Source: DATBDM01 sp036269915
GTDB lineage: Bacteria; Actinomycetota; Thermoleophilia; Solirubrobacterales; Solirubrobacteraceae
Length of the DNA: 16,875 nucleotides
NCBI GenBank assembly: GCA_036269915.1
Contig: DATBDM010000208.1
Span: 1-16,875, forward strand
Direction of reading: 5' to 3'
In this document: one piece after another, positions 7,379 through 14,258 of the stretch
How positions within the stretch are numbered: position 1 is the first letter of the stretch
How the letters are laid out: every line of letters begins with the position of its first letter
Program-made: the position numbers and the translations under genes
The notes under the pieces: generated by a model
The model's input: the letters and a program-made list of their open reading frames with translations, nothing else
The model's database searches: none
What the model was told of the DNA's origin: nothing

Positions 7379-7387
7379 GGAGAGAGG
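7379..7387 (+). promoter_or_regulatory. Shine-Dalgarno site of the RTX-like gene
   Basis: The purine run GGAGAGAGG ends 7 bases before the ATG at 7395. It is the clearest Shine-Dalgarno sequence seen in this window and it decides the start: the same frame is open from 7350, but only this ATG has a ribosome site and is followed at once by a signal peptide. It implies a true 5' leader, unlike several neighbouring genes. Confidence 0.7.
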
Positions 7388-7394
7388 TCCACTC

Positions 7395-7958
7395 ATGTCG
7401 CAGTCCCATCGCCTGGCGGGCGCCGCGGTCGCGGTCGTCGCGCTCGCGTTCCCGGCCGCCGCTTCGGCGTCGTCGGACCACCACGGCTCCGCCTCGTGTC
7501 ATGGGCTGAAGGCGACGATCGTCGGCTCGAGCCATCGCGATCACATCGTCGGCACGCGCCATCGCGACGTGATCGTCGCGGAGGGCGGCGACGACGTCGT
7601 CGAGGGCCGCGGCGGCGACGACGTCATCTGCGCGGGCGCGGGCGACGACAAGGCGCGCGGCGGCCGGGGCGATGACGTGATCCTCGGTCAGCGCGGCAAC
7701 GACGACATCCGCGGCGGCGACGGCGACGACGAGGAGCGCGGCGGCGCCGGCGACGACGTCGAGCACGGCGACCGCGGTGACGACGACATGCGCGGCGGCG
7801 AAGGCGACGACGACCTGAGCGGCGACGAGGGTGCGGACGAGCAGCACGGCGACCGCGGCGACGACACGGTCGACGACGACGCCGAGGACGTCGCCGACGA
7901 CGGCGAGCACCACGGCGGCGGCGACGACGGCTCGGGCGACGGCGGCGGCGACGACTGA
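7395..7958 (+). CDS. Secreted acidic RTX-like calcium-binding repeat protein
   Basis: This 187-residue protein has a Sec-type signal peptide (residues 1-25: positively charged start, AAVAVVALAFPAAA core, ASA cleavage site). A short segment then carries Cys35 with an ATIVGS motif. About eleven nine-residue units of the form xGDDxxxGx follow from residue 64 to about 160, and a tail is made almost only of Asp, Gly, Glu and His. The units resemble RTX/hemolysin-type calcium-binding nonapeptides, which fold as a parallel beta roll when calcium binds. Several lack the large hydrophobic residue of the classical GGxGxDxUx unit, so the roll may be imperfect. Cys35 and Cys79 could form a disulfide. No enzymatic or adhesin domain is fused, so the role is unknown; calcium binding or cell-surface association is inference. 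It abuts the convergent glycosyltransferase gene with no gap. Confidence 0.85.
   Translation: MSQSHRLAGAAVAVVALAFPAAASASSDHHGSASCHGLKATIVGSSHRDHIVGTRHRDVIVAEGGDDVVEGRGGDDVICAGAGDDKARGGRGDDVILGQRGNDDIRGGDGDDEERGGAGDDVEHGDRGDDDMRGGEGDDDLSGDEGADEQHGDRGDDTVDDDAEDVADDGEHHGGGDDGSGDGGGDD
7584..7874 (+). repeat. 27-bp imperfect tandem repeats encoding RTX-like nonapeptides
   Basis: About eleven consecutive 27-base units, each with a GGCGACGAC-like core that encodes Gly-Asp-Asp. They are coding repeats within the secreted protein gene. Their GC-rich, two-fold redundant composition also keeps long reading frames open on the opposite strand; these are artefacts. Confidence 0.8.
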
Positions 7959-9368
7959 TCAGCCGCGCTGCATGACCCGGACGGACGGGCCGAGGGTCCC
8001 GATCGGTCGGTAGCCCGCGCCGCCGAGGCAGGCGGCGTACGGCGGCAGCGTGCCCAGGGGAAGGACGACGAAGCGGGGTGGCCGCGCGCAGAGGTCGCGC
8101 GTCACCTCGCTCGTCAGCTCCGGGCGCAGGTTCAGGGGCGAGTCGTAGAGCAGACGCGTCGCCGGGCGCATGTCGCCCTGCCAGTAGAAGCCGGCCTCGT
8201 TGCCGGCCACGAACAGCCGGTCGCCCGGGCGCGAGCGCGGGCGCAGCAGGGCGCCGACCGGCTCGTAGGTCGCCCACAGCTGCGCCTGCGGTCCGTAGTA
8301 GCGGACGGAGAGCGTCTGCGCGGACCGGCCGATGCCGGGCGCGTAGTCGATCGCGAACGGCGCCACCGCGACGACCGCGAGGGCCGCCGCGAGGGCGCGG
8401 GCGCGGATCGTCGGAACCGCGAGCAGCGCGGCCGCCGGCGGGACGATGGGCGCGTAGTAGTGCGCGTAGCCGTAGCCGCCGAGCAGCGCCCCGATCACGG
8501 CTCCGGCGAGCCACAGGCTGAGGGTCAGCGCGAGGGGATCGCGCCACCCGCGACTCCGCAGCGCGAAGACGCCCGCGACCGCCGCGACCGCGATCAGCAG
8601 CAGGTCGGCGGGGTAGGTCTTCAGCGCGCTGATGCGGTCCGAGAACGGCAGCGCCGCCGTGTACTGGCGGTTGTAGGTCCAGTTCCACGTGGTCAGGTCC
8701 CCGAGCGCGCCGTGCGCCGCCCACAGCGCGGCGACCGCCAGCAGCGGCACCGCCGTCCCAAGCGCGAACGGCACCAGCACTCCGATCGCCGGGCGCCGGA
8801 GCAGGAACGGCGCGAGCGCCGCGGGGGCGAAGAGGACACCGATCGCCTTGGTGAGGATCGCCAGCCCGCACAGCAGCCCGACCGCGAACGGCGGCCACCA
8901 GCCGCGCACGCCCGACAGCCGCAGCGCGGCGACGACGAGCAGCGTCCCGGTCAGCACCAGCAGGTGCTCCGTGTTGAGCTCGAACCCCTGGACGAAGCGC
9001 GACGCGCCGAGCCCGAGCGCGAGTGCAGCTGCGACGGCGGCCCGGGTGCGGCCGGCGAACGGCCGCAGCCCGACGAACAGCAGCCACGCGGCGAGGCCGG
9101 CGGCGACGGCGGAGGCCAGGCGGATGGCGACCTCGCTGCGCGGGGCGAGCGCCTCCAGCAGCGCGTAGACCGGATAGACGACCGGCTGCTTGTGGTCGAT
9201 CAGGTCGCGGTACGGCAGCGCGCCGGCGAGCGAGCGGCCGATCACGGCGTAGACCGATGCGTCCCGGTCCAGGGGCATGTCGAGGGTGGGCAGCCGCAGC
9301 ACCAGCGCCCCCGCCAGGCAGGCCACCAGCGCGACGACCGGCTCGAGGGCGCGTCGCAAGCGCGTCAT
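7959..9368 (-). CDS. Polytopic membrane glycosyltransferase, GT39/PMT_2-like (GT-C fold)
   Basis: This 469-residue integral membrane protein has roughly ten to twelve hydrophobic helices. It looks like the PMT_2/ArnT-like GT-C family, which moves a sugar from a polyprenyl-phosphate donor to lipid or protein on the outer face of the membrane. The first extracytoplasmic loop holds the acidic motif LDRDASVYAVIGR (Asp34, Asp36) and PYRDLIDHKQPVVYP (residues 52-66), matching the Asp-rich catalytic loop and the downstream DHKxP motif of this family. A soluble C-terminal part of about 120 residues follows the last helix. The ATG at 9368 begins right before the first helix; the open frame continues upstream only as a shadow of the GNAT gene. 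Donor and acceptor are unknown. The start lies 15 bases from the divergent GNAT start, and the stop touches the RTX-like stop. Confidence 0.8.
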   Translation of the reverse strand: MTRLRRALEPVVALVACLAGALVLRLPTLDMPLDRDASVYAVIGRSLAGALPYRDLIDHKQPVVYPVYALLEALAPRSEVAIRLASAVAAGLAAWLLFVGLRPFAGRTRAAVAAALALGLGASRFVQGFELNTEHLLVLTGTLLVVAALRLSGVRGWWPPFAVGLLCGLAILTKAIGVLFAPAALAPFLLRRPAIGVLVPFALGTAVPLLAVAALWAAHGALGDLTTWNWTYNRQYTAALPFSDRISALKTYPADLLLIAVAAVAGVFALRSRGWRDPLALTLSLWLAGAVIGALLGGYGYAHYYAPIVPPAAALLAVPTIRARALAAALAVVAVAPFAIDYAPGIGRSAQTLSVRYYGPQAQLWATYEPVGALLRPRSRPGDRLFVAGNEAGFYWQGDMRPATRLLYDSPLNLRPELTSEVTRDLCARPPRFVVLPLGTLPPYAACLGGAGYRPIGTLGPSVRVMQRG

Positions 9369-9370
9369 CC

Positions 9371-9376
9371 TAGGGT
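9371..9376 (+). promoter_or_regulatory. Candidate -10 element for the tandem GNAT genes
   Basis: TAGGGT (TANNNT) ends 7 bases before the ATG at 9384, so transcription could begin at that codon. A GGAG at 9379-9382 is too close to the ATG to serve as a ribosome site. No -35 hexamer is recognisable. The whole divergent gap to the glycosyltransferase gene is 15 bases, so any promoter here must use bases of the opposing gene. Confidence 0.25.
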
Positions 9377-9383
9377 TTGGAGC

Positions 9384-9893
9384 ATGCAGATCCGCGACGC
9401 CGGCGCCGCCGACCTCCCGGCCATCGCCGCCATCTACGCGGCGGCGGCCGCCACCAGCCATGCGACCTTCGACCTCGAGGGCCGCTCGATCGCCTGGTGG
9501 CAGGACCGCCTCGAGGAGGTCGATCCCGCCGCCGGGCACCTGCTGCTCGTCGCCGTCGACGGCACGACCGTCCTCGGCTTCGCCCGCAGCGGGCAGCACA
9601 AGGAGAAGGCGGCCTACGCGACCACCGTGGAGACGTCGGTGTACGTCGACGCCGAGCATCGCGGCCGCGGCGTCGGCGACGCGCTCTACGCGGCGCTGCT
9701 CGAGCGCCTCGACGCATCCGATCGCCGGCTCGCCGTCGCGGGCGTCGCGCTCCCCAACGACGCGTCCGAGCGCCTGCACCGCGCGCACGGGTTCACGGAG
9801 ATCGGCGTCTTCGAAGGCGTCGGCGTCAAGCACGGCCACGCCTGGGACGTCCGCTGGTTCCAGCGGCGGCTCGCGGGCGCTCCCGCGCTATGA
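9384..9893 (+). CDS. GNAT N-acetyltransferase, phosphinothricin-acetyltransferase-like
   Basis: A 169-residue single-domain GNAT enzyme. These proteins transfer acetyl from acetyl-CoA to an amine. The order of motifs follows the Pat/Bar group: N-terminal IRDAGAADLPAIAAIY, an ATFDLEGRS segment with a WW pair where this group usually has its substrate loop, LGFARSG on strand 4, the central strand TVETSVYVDAEHRGRGVG with the acetyl-CoA pyrophosphate loop RGRGVG (93-98), and a C-terminal HRAHGFTEIGVFEGVGVKHG. Pat-like proteins commonly act on methionine sulfone or sulfoximine or on phosphinothricin, but many have other amine substrates; the substrate here is not known. The next GNAT gene starts within its stop codon (ATGA), so the two are likely translated as a pair. 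Confidence 0.87.
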   Translation: MQIRDAGAADLPAIAAIYAAAAATSHATFDLEGRSIAWWQDRLEEVDPAAGHLLLVAVDGTTVLGFARSGQHKEKAAYATTVETSVYVDAEHRGRGVGDALYAALLERLDASDRRLAVAGVALPNDASERLHRAHGFTEIGVFEGVGVKHGHAWDVRWFQRRLAGAPAL

Positions 9894-10471
9894 GCTTCGA
9901 ATCCCTCGTCCTCGAGGGCGCGCACGTGCGCCTCGAGCCGCTCGCCCCGGGGCACGTCGCGGACCTCGCCGAAGCCGGCGCGGATCCGGAGGTCTGGCGC
10001 TGGATGCCGGTCGCCGCCCCGTCCGGCGAGTCAGAGATGGCGGCGATCGTCGAGGCGCTGCGCGCGCGTGCCGCCGCCGGCGCGCAGTTCCCGTTCGCGC
10101 AGGTCGACGTCGCGACCGGCCGCGCGGTCGGCGCGACGAGCTATCTCGACATCGCGCTCGAGGAGGGTCGGATCGAGATCGGCTGGACCTGGATCGGGCG
10201 GCCGTGGTGGCGCACGGCGATCAACTCCGAGGCCAAGCTGCTGCTGCTCTCCCACGCGTTCGACACGCTCGGGCTCAACCGCGTGGCGCTCAAGACCGAC
10301 ATCCGCAACGAGCGCTCCCAGGCGGCGATCGAGCGCATCGGCGGCGTCCGCGAGGGCGTCCTGCGCGCGCACATGATCCGGCCCGACGGCAGCCTGCGCG
10401 ACACCGTCTACTTCTCGATCCTCGCTCCGGAGTGGCCGCGTGTGCGGGCGCGGCTGAGCGCCCGGCTCTAG
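9890..10471 (+). CDS. GNAT N-acetyltransferase, RimJ/RimL-like
   Basis: A 193-residue acetyltransferase of the RimJ/RimL-type GNAT branch. It starts with LVLEGAHVRLEPLAPGHVADL, the usual opening of this branch, followed by WRWMP, SYLDIA, the strand-4 segment RIEIGWTWIGRPWWRTAINSEAK (94-116) and RVALKTDIRNERSQAAIERIG (131-151), then GVLRAHMIRPDGSLRDTVYFSI. The TAINSEAK stretch replaces the canonical RGxGxA phosphate loop, as is normal here (G/AxNxEAK). Members acetylate protein N-termini or small amines; the substrate is not predicted. The start ATG lies in the ATGA overlap with the preceding GNAT gene. The stop codon shares two bases with the stop codon of the opposing transporter gene. Confidence 0.85.
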   Translation: MSFESLVLEGAHVRLEPLAPGHVADLAEAGADPEVWRWMPVAAPSGESEMAAIVEALRARAAAGAQFPFAQVDVATGRAVGATSYLDIALEEGRIEIGWTWIGRPWWRTAINSEAKLLLLSHAFDTLGLNRVALKTDIRNERSQAAIERIGGVREGVLRAHMIRPDGSLRDTVYFSILAPEWPRVRARLSARL

Positions 10472-11322
10472 CCGGTCGCGAGCCAGGATCCCGCCAGGAT
10501 CAGGCCAAGGCCGGCGATCGACGCCGCGCTGATCGTCTCGTCGAGCACGAGCACGCCGAGCAGGACCGCGACGGCGGGGTTGAGGTAGGTGACGACGGTC
10601 GCGCGCGTCGGCCCGGCCTCGACGATGAGGGCGAAGAAGACGACGAAGGCCAGAGCGGAGCAGACGATCCCGAGCACGACGATCGCCACCACCGCCCTGG
10701 TCGTCGGCGTCTCGTGCAGCGGCGTGAGCACCAGCGCGGGGGAGAGCATCACCGTGCCCGCCAGCAGCGCGAGAGCGGAGACGCCGCGCGGGTCGTAGGC
10801 CGACAGCCGGCGGCGGATGATCATCGGCCCGACCGCGTAGCCGAGCGTCGCGCCGAAGATGCACAGCGCGCCGAGCAGCTCCTTCGAGGAGCCCGCGATG
10901 TCGACGCCCACCAGCAGCACCACGCCGGCGAGCCCGACCAGCAGGCCGGCCAGCCGCCGCGGGCTGACCTTCTCCTCGGGCTCGATCCGCAGCGTGATCC
11001 CCGCGACCACCAGCGGGAGCGAGGCGATCAGGATCGCCGTCACCGACGAGGAGACGTACAGCTCGCCGTAGGAGATCAGCGGGAAGGGGATCGCGATCTC
11101 GAACAGCGCGAAGGCCACGACCCAGCGCCAGCGCTCGCGGATGCCGCGCAGCGCGCCCGTGCGCCAGGCGATCGGCAGGAGCACCAGCGCGCCGAGCGCG
11201 ACGCGCGAGAAGGCGACGAACAACGGCGGTACGTCGTCGTCGACGGCGATCTTGATGAACAGGTACGGGATGCCCCAGATCAGGGACATCGCGACGAACA
11301 GCACCCAGGCGCGAGGCGACAC
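10468..11322 (-). CDS. EamA/DMT-family transporter
   Basis: A 284-residue membrane protein of about ten helices in two EamA repeats, belonging to the drug/metabolite transporter superfamily. Recognisable segments are WVLFVAMSLIWGIPYLFIKIAV at helix 1, FSRVALGALVLLPIA, LISYGELYVSSSVTAIL, SLPLVVAGITLRI, and in the second repeat TRATVVTYLNPAVAVLLG with VLDETISAASIAG. These are standard EamA signatures. It is a different branch from the RhtA-like exporter at 2140-2988 and its substrate is unknown. I chose the GTG at 11322 because it starts just before helix 1 and 11 bases after the stop of the upstream GGDEF-EAL gene; starts further upstream overlap that gene and add hydrophilic residues foreign to the family. 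It is the last gene of the long minus-strand series. Confidence 0.86.
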   Translation of the reverse strand: MSPRAWVLFVAMSLIWGIPYLFIKIAVDDDVPPLFVAFSRVALGALVLLPIAWRTGALRGIRERWRWVVAFALFEIAIPFPLISYGELYVSSSVTAILIASLPLVVAGITLRIEPEEKVSPRRLAGLLVGLAGVVLLVGVDIAGSSKELLGALCIFGATLGYAVGPMIIRRRLSAYDPRGVSALALLAGTVMLSPALVLTPLHETPTTRAVVAIVVLGIVCSALAFVVFFALIVEAGPTRATVVTYLNPAVAVLLGVLVLDETISAASIAGLGLILAGSWLATG

Positions 11323-11333
11323 CCCGCGGCAGA

Positions 11334-13583
11334 CTACGTTGTCATCGCGCGGTCGGCCGCCCACAGGGGCAGCTCGTCGCCCGGCATCGGGCGCGCGACG
11401 TGGTAGCCCTGCACGAGGTCGCAACCCGCGCGGGCGAGCGCGTCATAGGCCTCCGCGTCCTCGACGCCCTCGACGACGACGTCGATCCCGAACGTCGTGC
11501 CGAGCGCCAGCACGGCGGCGACGATCGCGCGGTCGCGCTCGTCGCCGGCCATCCCCTGCGCGAAGCCGCGGTCGAGCTTGACCTGCTGGATCGGCAGCCG
11601 CTTGAGCATCGCCAGCGAGGACTGGCCGACGCCGAAGTCGTCGAGCGCGAGCGGCACGTAGAGCTCGCGCAGCTCGTTCAGCACGGCGAGCGTGCGCTCC
11701 ACGTCGACCATCACCGCGGTCTCGGTGACCTCGAGCTGCAGCGGCCCGGCGCCGTCGGGGCGCGCGTCGAGCAGCGAGGCGAGCCGCTCGGGCAGCGCGC
11801 GGTCGAGCAGGTTGGCGGGCGCGAGGTTGACCGCGAGCGGCAGGTCGAGCAGCCCGGCGTCCGCCCAGCGCCCCTGCAGCGCGAGCGCGTCGGCGACCAG
11901 CCGTTCGGTGATCGTGCGCATCAGGTGCGAGCGCTCGACGTCGGGTAGGAACGCGCCGGGGGCGAGCAGCCCGCGCGTCGGGTGGCGCCAGCGTACGAGC
12001 GCCTCGGCGGCGGCGAGACGCCCGGAGCCAGGGGAGACGATCGGCTGCACGAACAGCTCGAGCTGGCCCGCGTCGACCGCGGCGCGCAGCTCGCCGCCGA
12101 GCAGCAGCCGGTCGCGGCGGCGGGCCTCGCCGTGCTCGCGGTAGAGCTCGACGCCGGTGTGCTCGCGCTTGGCGCGATACATGGCGACGTCGGCGTGCTT
12201 GAGCAGCTCGGTGGCGTCCGCGCCGTCGCGGGGATGCAGCGCGACCCCGAAGCTCGCGTCGATCAGCGCCGGCAGGTCGGGGAGCTCGAACGGGGCGTCG
12301 AGCGACGCCCGCAGCCGTTCGGCGACCGCGCGCGTGACGCGCTCGTCCTCGGCGCCGGCGACGGCGACCGCGAACTCGTCGCCGCCGAGCCGGGCGAGCA
12401 GGTCGTGCGGGCGCAGCTGGCCGGCCAGGCGCGGGCCGATGCGGCGCAGCAGCTCGTCGCCGGTCGGGTGCCCGAGGGTGTCGTTGATCTCCTTGAAGTG
12501 GTCGAGGTCGAAGAGCACGAGGCCGATCGGCTCGCCCGCGGAGATGGCGTCGGTGAGGTGCGCGAGCAGCGCGCGGCGGTTGGCCAGTCCGGTCAGCTCG
12601 TCGGTGTGGGCGAGCCGGCGGGTGGCGACGAGCGTGCGGCTCTCGCGCAGCGAGAGGCCGGTGCGGCCGACGGCGGCGAGCATCGCCCCGCCGGCCAGGG
12701 CGACCGCGAGATCCTGGCTGTGGCCGATCGCGCTGACCACGAGCACGACGCCCGCGGCGATCGCCGCGATCGTCGGGAGCGCGAGCAGCGACCAGTGTTC
12801 GCGGCGGTCGGTGCGCGGGATCGGCGCGACGGCGGCGAGCGCCATCAGCACCATCCCCAGCGGCCACAGGAGGTCGACGAGGCCGCCTTCGACGTACGTG
12901 CCGCGGGCGGTGCCGTAGAGGTAGAGCGTGTCGGCCACGCACCATGCGACGAGCCCGCCGCCGAGCAGGAGGCCCGAGCGGCCGGGGCGCCACCCCTGCA
13001 GGCCGAAGGAGCCGAGCGCAAGGATCAGGAGCAGCAGGTCGCCGAGCGGATAGGCGAGCGTGGTGGCGACCGCCGCCGTGCTGCCCACCGCGCTGCCGGC
13101 GATCGTGTCCCAGGCCAGCGCGGCGACGACCGAGGCGCACGCGAGGCCCGCCACGAGCCCGTCGAGCCAGCCCGACGCCTGCGCGCGCAGGACCCGCGCG
13201 CGTAGGAGCAGCACGAGGCCGGCATAGGCGAGCGGGTAGAAGCCGAACCAGCCGAGATCGGCGAGCGACGGTGTGCCGGGCGTCCCGTGGGCGCTCAGCA
13301 CCGAGTAGGTGATGTCGCCGAGCGTGCTCGCCGACAGCGAGAGCCCGAGCAGCACCCAGGCGAGCCGCTCGCGCCTGACCACGATCGCCCGGCCGAGGCA
13401 GACGAGCGTCGACGTGACCGACACGGCGTCGTAGATCCACGTGTCCCAGCCGGCGATCGCGCCCGGATGCGGCCGGACGCCGGGGATCATGGAGATCGCG
13501 AAGGCGCCGCAGAGCGCCACCGCGAGGGCGGTCAGGGCGCGCAGCCTGCGCGGCAGGGGAAGTGAGCCCGCAACGGGTGCCAC
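11334..13583 (-). CDS. Membrane-bound GGDEF-EAL bifunctional cyclic-di-GMP protein
   Basis: A 749-residue c-di-GMP signalling protein. Residues about 15-315 form some ten transmembrane helices, a MASE-like sensory region I cannot assign to a named class. The diguanylate cyclase domain follows: DELTGLANRRAL, LVLFDLDHFKEINDTLGH and an intact GGDEF at 400-404. RxxD (391-394) lies five residues before it, the inhibitory site for product feedback. The phosphodiesterase domain has EAL at 527-529 and keeps the other catalytic positions: the Asn of VNLAPANL, the Glu of LEVTET, DDFG, the Lys of VKLDRGF, EGVE and VQGY. Loop 6 reads DDFGVGQSSL rather than the usual DDFGTGYSSL. Both activities look possible from residues alone; which dominates is unknown. 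The start is a GTG preceded by a G-rich run. BioY lies 57 bases upstream and the EamA gene 11 bases downstream. Confidence 0.93.
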   Translation of the reverse strand: MAPVAGSLPLPRRLRALTALAVALCGAFAISMIPGVRPHPGAIAGWDTWIYDAVSVTSTLVCLGRAIVVRRERLAWVLLGLSLSASTLGDITYSVLSAHGTPGTPSLADLGWFGFYPLAYAGLVLLLRARVLRAQASGWLDGLVAGLACASVVAALAWDTIAGSAVGSTAAVATTLAYPLGDLLLLILALGSFGLQGWRPGRSGLLLGGGLVAWCVADTLYLYGTARGTYVEGGLVDLLWPLGMVLMALAAVAPIPRTDRREHWSLLALPTIAAIAAGVVLVVSAIGHSQDLAVALAGGAMLAAVGRTGLSLRESRTLVATRRLAHTDELTGLANRRALLAHLTDAISAGEPIGLVLFDLDHFKEINDTLGHPTGDELLRRIGPRLAGQLRPHDLLARLGGDEFAVAVAGAEDERVTRAVAERLRASLDAPFELPDLPALIDASFGVALHPRDGADATELLKHADVAMYRAKREHTGVELYREHGEARRRDRLLLGGELRAAVDAGQLELFVQPIVSPGSGRLAAAEALVRWRHPTRGLLAPGAFLPDVERSHLMRTITERLVADALALQGRWADAGLLDLPLAVNLAPANLLDRALPERLASLLDARPDGAGPLQLEVTETAVMVDVERTLAVLNELRELYVPLALDDFGVGQSSLAMLKRLPIQQVKLDRGFAQGMAGDERDRAIVAAVLALGTTFGIDVVVEGVEDAEAYDALARAGCDLVQGYHVARPMPGDELPLWAADRAMTT

Positions 13584-13640
13584 GCCCCCGTCATCGGCCG
13601 CTGGCCGCCGGTGCTGCAGCCCGCGCGGTGAGCCGGCGAG

Positions 13641-14231
13641 CTAGCGGTTACCGCGCGAGACCAGCGCCCAGGCGCCGGGGAGCAGCGCGGCCGCGGCGAG
13701 CGCCTTGATGATGTCGCCGCCGATGAACGGCGTGAAGCCCTGCGAGATCGCGGTGCCGACGCTCATGTTCGCCGAGACGGCGAGCCACGGGACGCCGATC
13801 GCGTAGACGATCGCGCTGCCGATCACGAACAGCGGCAGCGCCTTGACCGGGGTGCGGTCCATGCGCGCCTCGGCGAGGCGGCCGACGACCCAGCCCGCGG
13901 CCAGGAAGCCGATCAGGTAGCCGCCGGTGGCGCCGAACACGACGTCGGTGCCGTGGGTGCCGCTCGCGAAGACGGGCAGGCCGATCATGCCGAGCGCGAC
14001 GTAGAGCAGCATCGCCGTGGCGCCGCGGTTGGCGCCGAGCGCGGCGCCGGACAGCAGCACCGCGAAGGTCTGGCCTGTGATCGGGACGGTCAGCCCGGGG
14101 ACGTGGATCGAGATCTGCGCGCAGGCGGCCGTGAGCGCCACGGCGGCGAGGACGAGGACCAGGTCGCGGGCGCGGACCCGCGGGGCCACGTCGGCGAGGA
14201 CGCGCGGCTGAACGGCGACGGCGGTGCTCAT
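13641..14231 (-). CDS. bioY: Biotin transporter BioY (ECF substrate-binding component)
   Basis: A 196-residue membrane protein of the BioY family, the biotin-binding S component of energy-coupling factor transporters. Typical segments are AQISIHVPGLTVPITGQTFAVLL (residues 38-60), LGANRGATAMLLYVALGMIGLPVFASG (65-91), and VVFGATGGYLIGFLAAGWVVGRLAE (97-121), with a later FVIGSAIVYAIGVPWL helix. About six helices fit the family. No EcfA or EcfT gene and no biotin synthesis gene is adjacent. Some bacteria have solitary BioY, which either uses a shared ECF module encoded elsewhere or, as reported for some species, works alone. I see no BirA- or BioR-like palindrome in the 27-base gap before the ATG at 14231. 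The gene lies between the metallophosphoesterase and the GGDEF-EAL gene on the same strand. Confidence 0.92.
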   Translation of the reverse strand: MSTAVAVQPRVLADVAPRVRARDLVLVLAAVALTAACAQISIHVPGLTVPITGQTFAVLLSGAALGANRGATAMLLYVALGMIGLPVFASGTHGTDVVFGATGGYLIGFLAAGWVVGRLAEARMDRTPVKALPLFVIGSAIVYAIGVPWLAVSANMSVGTAISQGFTPFIGGDIIKALAAAALLPGAWALVSRGNR

Positions 14232-14258
14232 GACCGGGGGTTCTATCGCCTCAGGTGC

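Noticed and set aside
7584..7874. Short-unit tandem repeat array that could suggest CRISPR or a satellite
   Set aside because: The units are contiguous 27-mers with no spacers, stay in one frame and encode RTX-like nonapeptides; there are no cas genes.
9384..10471. Tandem GNAT genes as a toxin-antitoxin (TacAT-like) module
   Set aside because: There is no small ribbon-helix-helix antitoxin gene. Both proteins are GNAT enzymes of ordinary Pat-like and RimJ/RimL-like types.
11982..13205. A 407-residue plus-strand frame opposite the GGDEF-EAL gene
   Set aside because: It is a shadow of a strongly supported gene and shows no recognisable fold or start signal.
13595..13607. Perfect hairpin CGGCC-GCT-GGCCG between bioY and the GGDEF-EAL gene
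   Set aside because: A five-base GC stem is expected by chance in such GC-rich DNA, and there is no T-run to make it an intrinsic terminator. A role in RNA processing cannot be excluded but is not supported.
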